From positions 1 to 25,521 of the forward strand of contig CAYLPJ010000072.1 of NCBI GenBank assembly GCA_964385465.1: DNA of 25,521 nt, written 5' to 3'. Positions within the stretch are counted from its first letter, which is position 1, and each line of letters opens with the position of its first letter. This DNA comes from CAYLPJ01 sp964385465. GTDB taxonomy: Bacteria > Planctomycetota > Phycisphaerae > SM23-33. The position numbers and the translations under genes were made by a program. Under the pieces are notes generated by a model, which did no database searches, was not told where the DNA came from, and saw only the letters and a list, made by a program, of their open reading frames with translations. Shown here one piece after another: positions 1 through 8,752 of the stretch.

Positions 1-3000
1 AAGCTCAGGTGCAGCCTCTGTGACGAGAGGAGGCACCCGAAGGACAAGCTGGACGCCACCGCCGTCGGCGAGGCCGAGCGGACGCTCGTGCAGTTGGAGC
101 ACGCCGACGCGGCCGCGGTGGCCTCGGCCGTCTCGCAGGCCTTCGCGCCGCGGCGGGGCCAGCGGATCGGCGCCGACGAGATGGTCACCGTCGTGCCCGA
201 GGCGAACACCAACGCCCTGATCGTGACGGCCAACGCCGAGAACCTCGCGAAGGTCAAGGCCCTGGTCGCCAAGCTGGACACCGACGCCGGCGGCGAGCGG
301 ACCGAGCTGCTGGTCCTGGAGCACGCCAAGGCGACGGACCTGGCGCCGATCCTCGCGCAGGTCGGGGGGGGCGCGCCCGCCGGGCGCTACGGGCGCCGGG
401 GCGCGGCCGCGGGGGCTGCGCTGACGGTGTCCGCCGACGCCGGCAGCAACGCGCTGGTGATCTCCGGGCCCAGCGCGAAGGTCGACCAGGCCATGAAGAT
501 GGCCCGCGACCTGGACAAGGCCTCCCAGGCCTCCGCCGTGCCCATCGTCAAGACCTACGAGGTCAAGAACGCCGACGTGCAGACGCTGGCCAGCTCGCTG
601 GAGCAGATCTTCGTCACGGGCGGCTCGGCCGCGAGGGGGCGGTACGCGCGCTACGGGCGGGGCGGCTCGGGCGAGGCGCCGATCGTGATCCTGCCGGACG
701 AGTCCGGCCGGCGGCTGGTGGTCTCGGCCCCGGCGGACAAGCACGAGCTGATCGCGAAGGTCATCGAGGACATGGACGCCCTCCAGGCCGGCGACCAGGT
801 GATCGTGAAGGTCTACAAGATCGAGAACACCGACGCGGCGAGCGTGGCGACGGCCCTGACCAGCACGCTGAACGCCGCCGCCGGGCGGGGGCGGACCGGG
901 GCGACGAGTTCCCAGGTCCGCATCACCGCCGACCGTGGCAGCAACTCGCTGATCGTCCGCGCGCCGCAGAGCGAGCACGCGCGGATCGCCCAGCTCGTCA
1001 CCGAGATCGACGTCTCCCCCGTCGCCCAGTTCCCGGTACGGATGATCCCGCTGACCACCGGCGATCCGGAGACCGTCGCCGCCGTGCTGAACCGCGTGTT
1101 CGGCGGGCAGGCCGCCACGGCCCGGGGCCGCCGGACGACCGGCTCGGCGAACGAGAAGGTCCTCATCGAGCCGGACACGGACTCGCGGATGCTGGTCGTC
1201 CGGGCGGACGAGGAGACGTTCGCGAAGATTCGCGAGCTGGCGGCCAAGCTGGACGTGCCCACCGGCCAGGCCGTCCAGACGCTGGTGCCACTCAAGCACG
1301 CCAAGGCCGAGCAGGTCGCCCCGTCGCTGGCCCAGGCGTTCGCGCCGCAGCGGGGCCAGCGGCTCAGCCCCGACGAGATGGTCTCCGTCGTCCCCGAGCC
1401 GAGCACCAACGCCGTCATCGTCACCGCCAACGAGGTCAACCTCGAGAAGGTCAAGGCCCTGCTGGCCCAGCTCGACACGCCCGACGCCGGGACGCGGACC
1501 GAGCTGATGCTCCTCAAGCACGCCGACGCCGCCGAACTGGCCGAGGTGCTCAGCCGCACCGTCGCCGGCGCCGCGGCCGCCAGGGGCCGGCGCGGCACGC
1601 CGTCGGCCGGGCAGGGCGTGACCATCTCCGCCGACACGAGCAGCAACGCGCTGATCGTCTCCGGCCCGGCCGGGCGGCTGGACGAGGTCATGCAGATGGC
1701 CGTCCAGCTCGATCAGGCGAGCGAGTCCAACGCGGCGACGGTGAAGATCCTGCCGCTGGAGAACGGCGACGCCTACACGGTGGCCTCGATGATCCGCGAC
1801 ATCTACGACCAGCAGGCCGCCGCCGCCCGGCGGAGCCGCCAGTCGATCGCCCCGCTGGCTGTCACCGCCGACGAGCGGGCCAACGCGCTGGTCGTCTCGA
1901 CCAACCGGGAGATGCACACCCAGGTCGCCAAGTGGGTGGCCGAGATGGAGCGAATGAAGCCCGCCCGGGGCACGATGCGGCTGATCCAGCTCAAGAACGT
2001 CGAGCCCGGCGAGGTCGAGAAGGCGATCCAGCAGTTGTTCAACAACCCCTCGGGCGCCCGGGGCCCGCGGGGCGCGATGGCGCCGCGGGGGCGGCGCGGG
2101 CAGACGTCCGGCGGCGGGCGGGTGCAGACCTCCGTGATGGACCGCCAGCGGGCCATTCTGGTCAACGCTTCCGACGAGGACTGGGAGGTCATCAAGCAGC
2201 TTGCCGAGGCCCTCGACGAGGCGGCCTCCAAGGCGCGCCACAAGCCGAAGATCTTCGTGCTCAAGAACGCCAACAACACCCGCGTGGCCGCGGCGCTGAC
2301 GAGCATGTACCGGCCCGTCCGCGGCGTCACCCAGCGCCCCGAGGACCAGGTGACGATCACCGCCCTGGACCAGACCAACGCCGTGGTGGTCTCGGCGGCG
2401 ACGGAGAAGATGGAGGAGGTCGGCCACCTCATCGAGCAGTTGGACAAGGAGGAGGTCGCCCCGCAGCTCGAGTTCCGCATCTACCCGCTCCAGCACGCCA
2501 TGCCCACGAAGGTCATGCCGGCGCTGGAGCAGATGCTCACGCAGATCCGCCGCCTCCAGCCGAACGAGACGATCGACGTCCAGGCCGACGAGCGGACCCG
2601 GTCGATCATCGTCACCGCCAAGGGGGCGCTGTTCGACCAGATCGAGAAGGTCATCACCGCCTTGGACAAGCCCCCCGCCCACGCGAAGGTCGAGATGCTG
2701 GTGGTCCCGCTGCGCAAGGCGGACGCCACCCGCCTGGCCGGCGTGCTGATGGACATGCTCACCCCCACGGCGGGCACGCAGATCACGCCCGAGGCCCGCG
2801 CGCTCCAGGAGCAGATCCGCCTGCTGAAGGTCCGCTCGCCCGGCGGCGAGGAGATCCCCGAGCTGGACCTGACCAAGCCGATCAAGATCACCGCCGACCC
2901 GCAGCAGAACAACCAGCAGGGCTCCAACGCGCTGGTCATCTCCTCGACGCCGGAGAACCTCGTCGCGCTGAGGGCCATCGTCGAGCTGATGGACACCGTC

Positions 3001-6000
3001 CCCGTCGCCGAAGGCGCCGGCATCAAGCTGATCCACCTGCGAAACGCCGACGCCGCCAGCGTCATGGACATCCTCGAAGACGTCTTCGACAAGGCCGACG
3101 AGCTCGCCGGGCGCGACGGCAGCAGCGTCGAGGGAGACGCCGTACCCGACAGCCCGGCCGGCAAGGCGCTGGTCGATCCGCTGAACGTTTCCGTCGACCC
3201 GCGGACGAACACCCTGGTGATCAGCGGCACGGAGGCGAGCCTGGCCCTGGCCGAGAAGATCGCCACCGACCTCGACCGCCAAAACGGGCGGATCATCACC
3301 GAGGTCCGCCTGTTCCCGCTGAAGCACGCCGACGCCGAGCGCCTCGCCGACCTGCTCGCCGCCGTGTTCACCGAGGAGAGCTCCGCCCAGACCGCCGCGG
3401 CCGAGGGCGTGCGGACACACGTGACCCGCCTGCGAGCCGCGCTGGACAAGAAGGGCGACGACGGCGAGGGCGGCGCCCCCCCCCGGCCGCCCAGCGAGAC
3501 CGACTTCGCCCGCCAGCGCCCGGCGCTGACGATCCAGGCCGACCCGGCCGCCAACGTGCTGGTCGTCGCCGCGCGCAGCGACATGATGCCGCTGATCGCC
3601 GACGTGATAGGCAGCCTGGACATCCCCGGCGCGGGCGTCGCCGGCGAGATGATGATCCTCCCGCTGGATCACGCCAACGCGGGCAACACCGCCACGACGC
3701 TGGAGCAGTTCTTCGACCAGCGCTACCAGGCCGTCCGCACGCCGGACCTCCAGCGACGCAAGCCGGTCATCCTTCCGGACCTGCGGACGAACTCGCTGAT
3801 CGTCTCGGCCGTCGCCGAGGACGCCCGGCTGCTGACGAACCTGCTGAAGCGCCTGGACGTGGAGCTGACCGACCCGGCCGTTCGGCTGGAGGTGATCCCG
3901 CTGGCGCACAACGACGCGGGCGTGATCGGTCCGACGATCGAGCAGATCTTCGAGGCCCGCCTCCAGAGCATGACCCCGCCGGGCGCCACGCCGTCGCCGC
4001 AGGACCGGGTGGACGTGGCGACCGACGTGCTGGCCAACGCGCTGATCGTCTCGGCGAGCAAGGAGAACCTCTCGCTGATCCGCGACCTGCTGAAGAAGGT
4101 GGACGTCGAGCCGCCGACCGAGACCGGCGTGGTGCGGGTGTACCCGCTGAAGAACGCCGACGCCCAGCGCGTCTCCACCATGCTCCAGAGCCTGATCCAG
4201 CAGGGCCTGTACAAGCCGGGCGCGGCCATCGCGGCCCAGCGGAGCCCGGCGCTGGCTGCGCGGGAGCAGGTGTCGATCGTCGTGGACGTCCGGACGAACA
4301 CGCTGATCGTCTCGGCGAGCAAGGAGAACTTCGCGGTCCTGGCCGAGATCATCGGCAAGATCGACGCCTCGGCGGACTTCGGCGCCCTCGGGGACGTGCG
4401 GCTGTATCCGGTCGAGAACGCTCACGCCACCGAGCTGGCCGAGACGCTCCAGAGCCTCTTCGACGCCAAGCGCCAGGCGGAGATCGACGCCGGCGGCTCG
4501 GGCAGGGCCCTGTCGGTGAGCTTCATCCCCGACGCGCGGACGAACACGCTGCTGGTCGCCGGCAGCCGGGAGAGCTTCGCCGCCGTCGAGGAGATGCTCA
4601 AGCGGCTGGACGGCAAGCAGGTGGCGGCGGCGACGCAGTTCCGCGTCTTCAAGCTCCAGCACGCCACGGCGGCGCTGCTGGCGCCGACGCTCGAGCGGCT
4701 GTTCGAGCAGCGGGTGACCCGCGGCGAGACGCAGGACCCCGTGACCATCCTGGCCGACACGCGGGCCAACTCCATCATCGTCGGCGCCAGCGCGTCGGAC
4801 ATGCAGTTGGCCGAGAAGCTGGTCCGCCAGCTCGACATCGCCCAGGGCGAGGCCGAGGCCGAACCGGGCATGACCACCTTCCCGCTGACCAAGGCCGACG
4901 CCGGACAGGTCGCCGAGACGCTCCGCGACCTGTTCAAGAGCCAGACCGGCGAGGACGCGGTGACCGTCTCGGTGGATGAGCGGACGAACACGATCGTGGT
5001 TTCCGCCGGCCCGGCGGACCTCAAGCGAATCGCCGAGCTCATCGACCAGCTCGACCGCGAGCAGGTCACCCGCGTGACGGAGATCCGCGTCTTCCCGCTC
5101 CAGAATGCCGACGCCGAGGAGCTGGCGCAGATCCTCACCGACACGCTGACCAACCAGCCGCAGGCGCCGGTGGCGATCAGCCCCAACCGCCAGACGCTTC
5201 TCCAGTTCATCGGGCGGACGACGGACGGCAAGGAGCTCATCGCCACCGCCCTCCAGGAAGGCGTGCTCGTCACGCCCGACTCGCGGAGCAATTCGCTCGT
5301 CGTGGCCGCCCCGGTCAAGAACATGCCCCTGCTGGAGAGCCTGATCCGGTCGCTGGACACGATCAGCCCCCGGCTGGCGGAGATCCGCGTCTTCGCCCTG
5401 CGCAACGCCGACGCCCAGCGGATGGCCGACGTGCTGACGCAGTTGTTCCGCCTGACCGGCGACCGCCCGGCCGAGAGGTCCGTGCGGTACACGCTGGTGA
5501 CCAGCCAGCCCGCCGAGGGCGAGAGCCCGGCGGCGACGGTGGGCACGGCGGAGGAGGACGCGCTGAGCGTGACGGTGGACGTGCGGACGAACAGCCTGCT
5601 GGTCGGGGGCACGAAGCGGTACGTGGAGCTGGCGTCGGAGGTGATCGAGGACTTGGACTCGAGCCCCGCCCAGGACCGGCAGACGAAGGTCTACCGGCTG
5701 CGGAACGCCCAGGCGGTGGACATCGAGGCCGCGATGCGGAGCTTCCTGGACCAGGAGAGCCAGACCGTCTCGAGCACGCTGGGCGACGAGGGGCTGGGCT
5801 CGGCGCAGCGCCTGCTGGAGAAGGAGGTCGCCGTCGTGGCCGAGGAGACCTCCAACACGCTGCTGCTGTCGGCCAGCCCGCGGTATTTCGCGACCCTCGA
5901 GGGCCTGATCGAGGAGCTCGATCAGCCCCCGCCGCAGGTGCTGATCCAGGTCCTGCTGGCCGAGGTGACGCTGGACGACAAGTTCGAGCTCGGCGCGGAC

Positions 6001-7038
6001 TGGAACATCACGAGCAAGTGGGGCAAGGACGGCAGGAAGTCGGTGAACACGGGCACGCAGTTCAGCGTGGCCGCGGCGGGCGACGGGTTCAGCCTCTCGC
6101 TGACCGCCGGCGACCTGACGTTCTTCCTCCGCGCCCTCCAGAGCCAGGGCCGGCTGGAGGTGCTCAGCCGCCCGCAGATCCTCGCCAGCGACAACCAGGA
6201 AGCGCAGATCAACGTCGGGCAGCGCGTGCCCTTCATCACCAACAGCCGCGTGACCGACAACGGCACGACGATCAACACGATCCAGTACGAGGACGTCGGG
6301 ATCATCCTGACGGTGACGCCGCGGATCAACCCCGACGGGTTCGTGAAGCTCCAGGTCCGCCCCGAGATCAGCTCGCTGAGCTCCAGCAGCGTCAAGATCA
6401 ACGAGACGACCAACGCCGTGATCGTCAACCAGCGTTCAGCCGAGACGACCGTGACCGTCCAGGACGGGCACACGATCATCCTCGGCGGGCTGATCACGAC
6501 CGAGGACGACATCCGCGACGACCAGGTCCCCGGGATCGCGGACATCCCGCTGCTGGGCGCGCTGTTCAAGGGCACGACGCGGCAGAAGGACCGCAGCGAG
6601 CTGCTGATCATCCTGACGCCCCACGTGCTGCGGACCGCCGAGGACGCCGACCGCGTCAGCGGCGAACACCTCGACCGCATGAACAACGTCCGCCGGTTCG
6701 ACCGCGAGGAGGTCGAGGACTACCTCAAGGCCCACCTCGACGGCGTCCTCCTCCGCAAGGACGTCGAGAAGCTCAAGCCCGGCGAGACGACGACCCGCCC
6801 CGCCGTGCCCAAATCGTTCCGGCTGCCCAAGCCCGTCCACCCCTTCGAGCCGAAGCGCCGCGACCGCGGACGGGACCGAGACACCCGGATCACGCCGAAC
6901 GGCCCCGGCGGACCCGCCGGGGAGGACGACCGCGACGGGCAGACCCCGGCGCCCCGGCGCCCGCGCCGCGAGGAGGCCGACCACGACACGCGGACCCGCC
7001 GCGACTACCACCGCCCGCGGGCCAGGCGAATCCATTGA
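1..7038 (+). CDS. Giant secretin with 23 N-domain repeats (5' end outside window)
   Basis: The frame is open from the left edge, so the start and any signal peptide lie outside; 2345 codons are visible. From about 82 to 5934 the protein is a tandem array of 23 secretin N-type modules, typically 70-110 residues each. Each begins with a strand such as VRLFPLKHADA and ends with a core like RTNSLIVSA followed by a helix ending in LD. The pore domain follows at about 5935-6640. It opens with VLIQVLLAEVTLDD, contains LEVLSRPQILASDNQEA and VGQRVPF, and closes with VPGIADIPLLGALFKGT and ELLIILTPHVL, which are hallmarks of the GspD/PilQ family. A basic, proline-rich tail of about 130 residues ends the protein. 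Classical secretins carry three to four N-domains, so this one is extreme. It should form an outer-membrane channel with a very long periplasmic part; the machine it serves is not visible here. The first 15 or so codons fit the repeat consensus poorly. Confidence 0.95.
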   Translation, partial: KLRCSLCDERRHPKDKLDATAVGEAERTLVQLEHADAAAVASAVSQAFAPRRGQRIGADEMVTVVPEANTNALIVTANAENLAKVKALVAKLDTDAGGERTELLVLEHAKATDLAPILAQVGGGAPAGRYGRRGAAAGAALTVSADAGSNALVISGPSAKVDQAMKMARDLDKASQASAVPIVKTYEVKNADVQTLASSLEQIFVTGGSAARGRYARYGRGGSGEAPIVILPDESGRRLVVSAPADKHELIAKVIEDMDALQAGDQVIVKVYKIENTDAASVATALTSTLNAAAGRGRTGATSSQVRITADRGSNSLIVRAPQSEHARIAQLVTEIDVSPVAQFPVRMIPLTTGDPETVAAVLNRVFGGQAATARGRRTTGSANEKVLIEPDTDSRMLVVRADEETFAKIRELAAKLDVPTGQAVQTLVPLKHAKAEQVAPSLAQAFAPQRGQRLSPDEMVSVVPEPSTNAVIVTANEVNLEKVKALLAQLDTPDAGTRTELMLLKHADAAELAEVLSRTVAGAAAARGRRGTPSAGQGVTISADTSSNALIVSGPAGRLDEVMQMAVQLDQASESNAATVKILPLENGDAYTVASMIRDIYDQQAAAARRSRQSIAPLAVTADERANALVVSTNREMHTQVAKWVAEMERMKPARGTMRLIQLKNVEPGEVEKAIQQLFNNPSGARGPRGAMAPRGRRGQTSGGGRVQTSVMDRQRAILVNASDEDWEVIKQLAEALDEAASKARHKPKIFVLKNANNTRVAAALTSMYRPVRGVTQRPEDQVTITALDQTNAVVVSAATEKMEEVGHLIEQLDKEEVAPQLEFRIYPLQHAMPTKVMPALEQMLTQIRRLQPNETIDVQADERTRSIIVTAKGALFDQIEKVITALDKPPAHAKVEMLVVPLRKADATRLAGVLMDMLTPTAGTQITPEARALQEQIRLLKVRSPGGEEIPELDLTKPIKITADPQQNNQQGSNALVISSTPENLVALRAIVELMDTVPVAEGAGIKLIHLRNADAASVMDILEDVFDKADELAGRDGSSVEGDAVPDSPAGKALVDPLNVSVDPRTNTLVISGTEASLALAEKIATDLDRQNGRIITEVRLFPLKHADAERLADLLAAVFTEESSAQTAAAEGVRTHVTRLRAALDKKGDDGEGGAPPRPPSETDFARQRPALTIQADPAANVLVVAARSDMMPLIADVIGSLDIPGAGVAGEMMILPLDHANAGNTATTLEQFFDQRYQAVRTPDLQRRKPVILPDLRTNSLIVSAVAEDARLLTNLLKRLDVELTDPAVRLEVIPLAHNDAGVIGPTIEQIFEARLQSMTPPGATPSPQDRVDVATDVLANALIVSASKENLSLIRDLLKKVDVEPPTETGVVRVYPLKNADAQRVSTMLQSLIQQGLYKPGAAIAAQRSPALAAREQVSIVVDVRTNTLIVSASKENFAVLAEIIGKIDASADFGALGDVRLYPVENAHATELAETLQSLFDAKRQAEIDAGGSGRALSVSFIPDARTNTLLVAGSRESFAAVEEMLKRLDGKQVAAATQFRVFKLQHATAALLAPTLERLFEQRVTRGETQDPVTILADTRANSIIVGASASDMQLAEKLVRQLDIAQGEAEAEPGMTTFPLTKADAGQVAETLRDLFKSQTGEDAVTVSVDERTNTIVVSAGPADLKRIAELIDQLDREQVTRVTEIRVFPLQNADAEELAQILTDTLTNQPQAPVAISPNRQTLLQFIGRTTDGKELIATALQEGVLVTPDSRSNSLVVAAPVKNMPLLESLIRSLDTISPRLAEIRVFALRNADAQRMADVLTQLFRLTGDRPAERSVRYTLVTSQPAEGESPAATVGTAEEDALSVTVDVRTNSLLVGGTKRYVELASEVIEDLDSSPAQDRQTKVYRLRNAQAVDIEAAMRSFLDQESQTVSSTLGDEGLGSAQRLLEKEVAVVAEETSNTLLLSASPRYFATLEGLIEELDQPPPQVLIQVLLAEVTLDDKFELGADWNITSKWGKDGRKSVNTGTQFSVAAAGDGFSLSLTAGDLTFFLRALQSQGRLEVLSRPQILASDNQEAQINVGQRVPFITNSRVTDNGTTINTIQYEDVGIILTVTPRINPDGFVKLQVRPEISSLSSSSVKINETTNAVIVNQRSAETTVTVQDGHTIILGGLITTEDDIRDDQVPGIADIPLLGALFKGTTRQKDRSELLIILTPHVLRTAEDADRVSGEHLDRMNNVRRFDREEVEDYLKAHLDGVLLRKDVEKLKPGETTTRPAVPKSFRLPKPVHPFEPKRRDRGRDRDTRITPNGPGGPAGEDDRDGQTPAPRRPRREEADHDTRTRRDYHRPRARRIH
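82..5934 (+). repeat. Tandem array of 23 secretin N-type modules
   Basis: I delimited the modules by their first beta strand. They start near 82, 301, 541, 799, 1030, 1279, 1498, 1735, 1972, 2245, 2467, 2689, 3016, 3295, 3646, 3880, 4129, 4390, 4633, 4867, 5077, 5377 and 5677. Spacing runs from about 210 to 350 nt because the loop between the first helix and the second strand pair varies in length. Modules 2 to 10 mostly carry Arg/Gly-rich loops. Modules 11 to 23 mostly have acidic or neutral loops, with larger inserts in 12, 13, 14, 21 and 22. Modules 1-3 resemble modules 6-8 more than they resemble their neighbours, which points to a block duplication. More modules may lie upstream of the window. 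Confidence 0.88.
4040..4329 (+). repeat. 29-nt exact direct repeat inside secretin modules 16 and 17
   Basis: Positions 4040-4068 and 4301-4329 are identical over 29 nt, with an offset of 261 nt (87 codons, in frame). Both copies encode the same core, ALIVSASKEN in module 16 and TLIVSASKEN in module 17. The repeat is in frame, so recombination between copies would remove or add one module without breaking the gene. Confidence 0.85.
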
Positions 7039-7553
7039 CGAGGCCGCGCCCATTCCGGCTTCTCGCCGCCGCCTCCGCCGTGCTGCTGTCGGCCGGCGGC
7101 TGCGAGAACGGAACGGGCGTGCGCGTCAGCCGGACCCCGCCGGCGCCCGTCGAGGAGATCGACCAGATCGTCCTCCGCCTGACCCCTCCGACACCGGTGA
7201 ACTGGGATGACGACCCCGCCGCCGACGGGCTGCAGGTGCAGGTGCACTTCTTCCAGGTCGACCGCCCGCTGAGCGTGACGGTCAAGGGCTCGCTGGAGTT
7301 CGTGCTCTACGCGGGGCGGCTGACCGCCTCGCAGGCCGCCGAGGCCCAGCCGTGGCAGATCTGGACGCTCAACCGCGTCTCGCTGGCCGGGCACGCCGGG
7401 CGGAGCCTCGTCGGCTGGGGCTACGCGATCCCCTTGAGCTGGCAGCCCCGCAAGCCCCGGATGCCCGTCGCCACGCTCATCGCCCGCTATCATTCCCCGT
7501 CCGGGCGGCAGAGCGTTTCCCGCCCGATCTTCGTCGCCATGGGCGATGGCTGA
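7035..7553 (+). CDS. Small putative lipoprotein coupled to the secretin
   Basis: The protein has 172 residues. The best start is the TTG at 7035, which overlaps the secretin stop codon (TTGA), suggesting translational coupling; no ATG or GTG in frame gives a sensible N-terminus and no strong SD is visible. From this start the protein opens with a basic n-region (TRPRPFR), a hydrophobic stretch (LLAAASAVLLSAGG) and Cys23, a type II signal peptide with a slightly non-canonical lipobox (SAGGC). The mature part is mostly predicted beta strand, for example GLQVQVHFFQV and LEFVLYAG, and ends with YHSPSGRQSVSRPIFVAM. I do not recognise a named family. The tight linkage suggests an outer-membrane lipoprotein helping the secretin, in the manner of pilotins; this is inference from position and the lipobox only. 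Confidence 0.72.
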   Translation: MTRPRPFRLLAAASAVLLSAGGCENGTGVRVSRTPPAPVEEIDQIVLRLTPPTPVNWDDDPAADGLQVQVHFFQVDRPLSVTVKGSLEFVLYAGRLTASQAAEAQPWQIWTLNRVSLAGHAGRSLVGWGYAIPLSWQPRKPRMPVATLIARYHSPSGRQSVSRPIFVAMGDG

Positions 7554-7574
7554 CGGGCCGGGCTTCTCGCGGCC

Positions 7575-8675
7575 TCAGCCGCCGGGCTCGATGCTCGCCA
7601 GCCGACGGCGGACCCACGCGTCGCGCAGCGGCTGGTGCTTGCGGTCCTCGGAGGGGATGAACTTGAACGTCTTCCCGCTGGCCAGCGGCAGCGTGCCCCG
7701 CTTCCGCAGCACGCTGGCGCCGTAGCGCGTGAGGAACTGCCCGACCAGCCGGCGGATGGCGCGGTCCTCGGCCAGCGTGTAGCCCGGGTCGAGGTGGGTG
7801 TACATGTACACGATCGCGTAGCGCTCGGCGTCGCGGTCGGGGAGCCTGGGGGGCAGGCGGAAGCTCGGCCATTTCTCCGGCTCGCACAGGATCCGCGCCA
7901 GCAGGAACGCCCCCACGCCGTGGGCCGCCCGGACGTGCGGGTCGCGGAGGTTGTTCTGCCAGATCGTCTTCGCCCGGACCATCAGCCCGACCTTCCGCCC
8001 GGCCGGGCTGCAATGGTGAAGGGCCGTCATGTCCGCGTAGAACTCCTGGAGCACCGAGAAGAGCATCCGGTGCTCGCGGAAGAGCGTCAGCACCTGCCCG
8101 GCGGGCAGGCCCTGGGAGATGTAGTTGTGCCCCAGTTCGTGCCAGCAGATCGACTCGGCCAGGTGGGCCTCCTTCAGGCCGTGGGCCTCCGGGTAGGTGC
8201 CGGGGATCGGCTTGTCGCTGCCGACGAGCCCCGGCCGCCAGGTCACGATGATCGCCAACTTGCCGTCCCGCCCGATCCCCACCACCGCCTGCATGCCCAG
8301 CAGCCGCGAGGGGATGTAGTTGGCCTTGAACGTCTTGCCCCAGATCGTGGCCGGGAACGTGACCGGCCGGCGGCTGCGCGTGTGCTTCCACCACGCCGGG
8401 CGGTGCTCCTCGAGGCTGCCGCGGATGTACTTCACGTCGTCCTGCTGGCGGTAGTTGAAGTACTTCGCGTGCCGGCCGGCGTGGTCCAGCAGCGTCTCCA
8501 CCGCCGACCAGTCCGCCTGCATGTACGCCCGGACGACCGCGCGGTGGTACCGGGCCGCATCGCGCCGGGCGGAGAGGGCGTCGTCGGCGTCGCTCGCGGC
8601 CGCCGCTGTCGCCGCCGCGCCCAGCAAGGCCGTCGCCGTCGCTGCCGCGACCAGGATGTGTGCGGTGCGGGTCAT
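7575..8675 (-). CDS. Secreted putative zinc metallopeptidase (HELGH)
   Basis: The protein has 366 residues, starting at an ATG with GGAG about 8 nt upstream. Residues 1-28 form a signal peptide, with a long Ala-rich core ending near AAAAS. The family-defining signal is HELGH at residues 179-183, followed 28 residues later by EFYAD (211-215). This fits a gluzincin-type site: two His ligands, a catalytic Glu and a downstream Glu as third ligand. The region before the site carries strands typical of a peptidase propeptide or beta domain. After the site come helices and a basic C-terminus. It should act in the periplasm or outside the cell; the substrate cannot be told from sequence. It lies 77 nt downstream of the beta-propeller gene on the same strand and may share its transcript. 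It converges on the lipoprotein gene with a 21-nt gap. Confidence 0.8.
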   Translation of the reverse strand: MTRTAHILVAAATATALLGAAATAAAASDADDALSARRDAARYHRAVVRAYMQADWSAVETLLDHAGRHAKYFNYRQQDDVKYIRGSLEEHRPAWWKHTRSRRPVTFPATIWGKTFKANYIPSRLLGMQAVVGIGRDGKLAIIVTWRPGLVGSDKPIPGTYPEAHGLKEAHLAESICWHELGHNYISQGLPAGQVLTLFREHRMLFSVLQEFYADMTALHHCSPAGRKVGLMVRAKTIWQNNLRDPHVRAAHGVGAFLLARILCEPEKWPSFRLPPRLPDRDAERYAIVYMYTHLDPGYTLAEDRAIRRLVGQFLTRYGASVLRKRGTLPLASGKTFKFIPSEDRKHQPLRDAWVRRRLASIEPGG

Positions 8676-8752
8676 GTCTCTACTCCATTATTCGGCCCGG
8701 GCGGGGGGAAGTTCCGGAATTCTTTCGGCCGCGCGGGCGCCGGTGGGGTCGG

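Noticed and set aside
1..57. The first codons of the secretin as a distinct domain
   Set aside because: The stretch fits the N-domain consensus badly and is too short to judge. It may be a divergent module end or edge sequence error.
813..5612. Long open frames on the minus strand opposite the secretin, and the long plus-strand frame 1932-4979
   Set aside because: High GC makes the other frames stop-poor. Their translations are low-complexity Arg/Ser/Ala/Pro strings with no motif, and the secretin frame explains the region completely.
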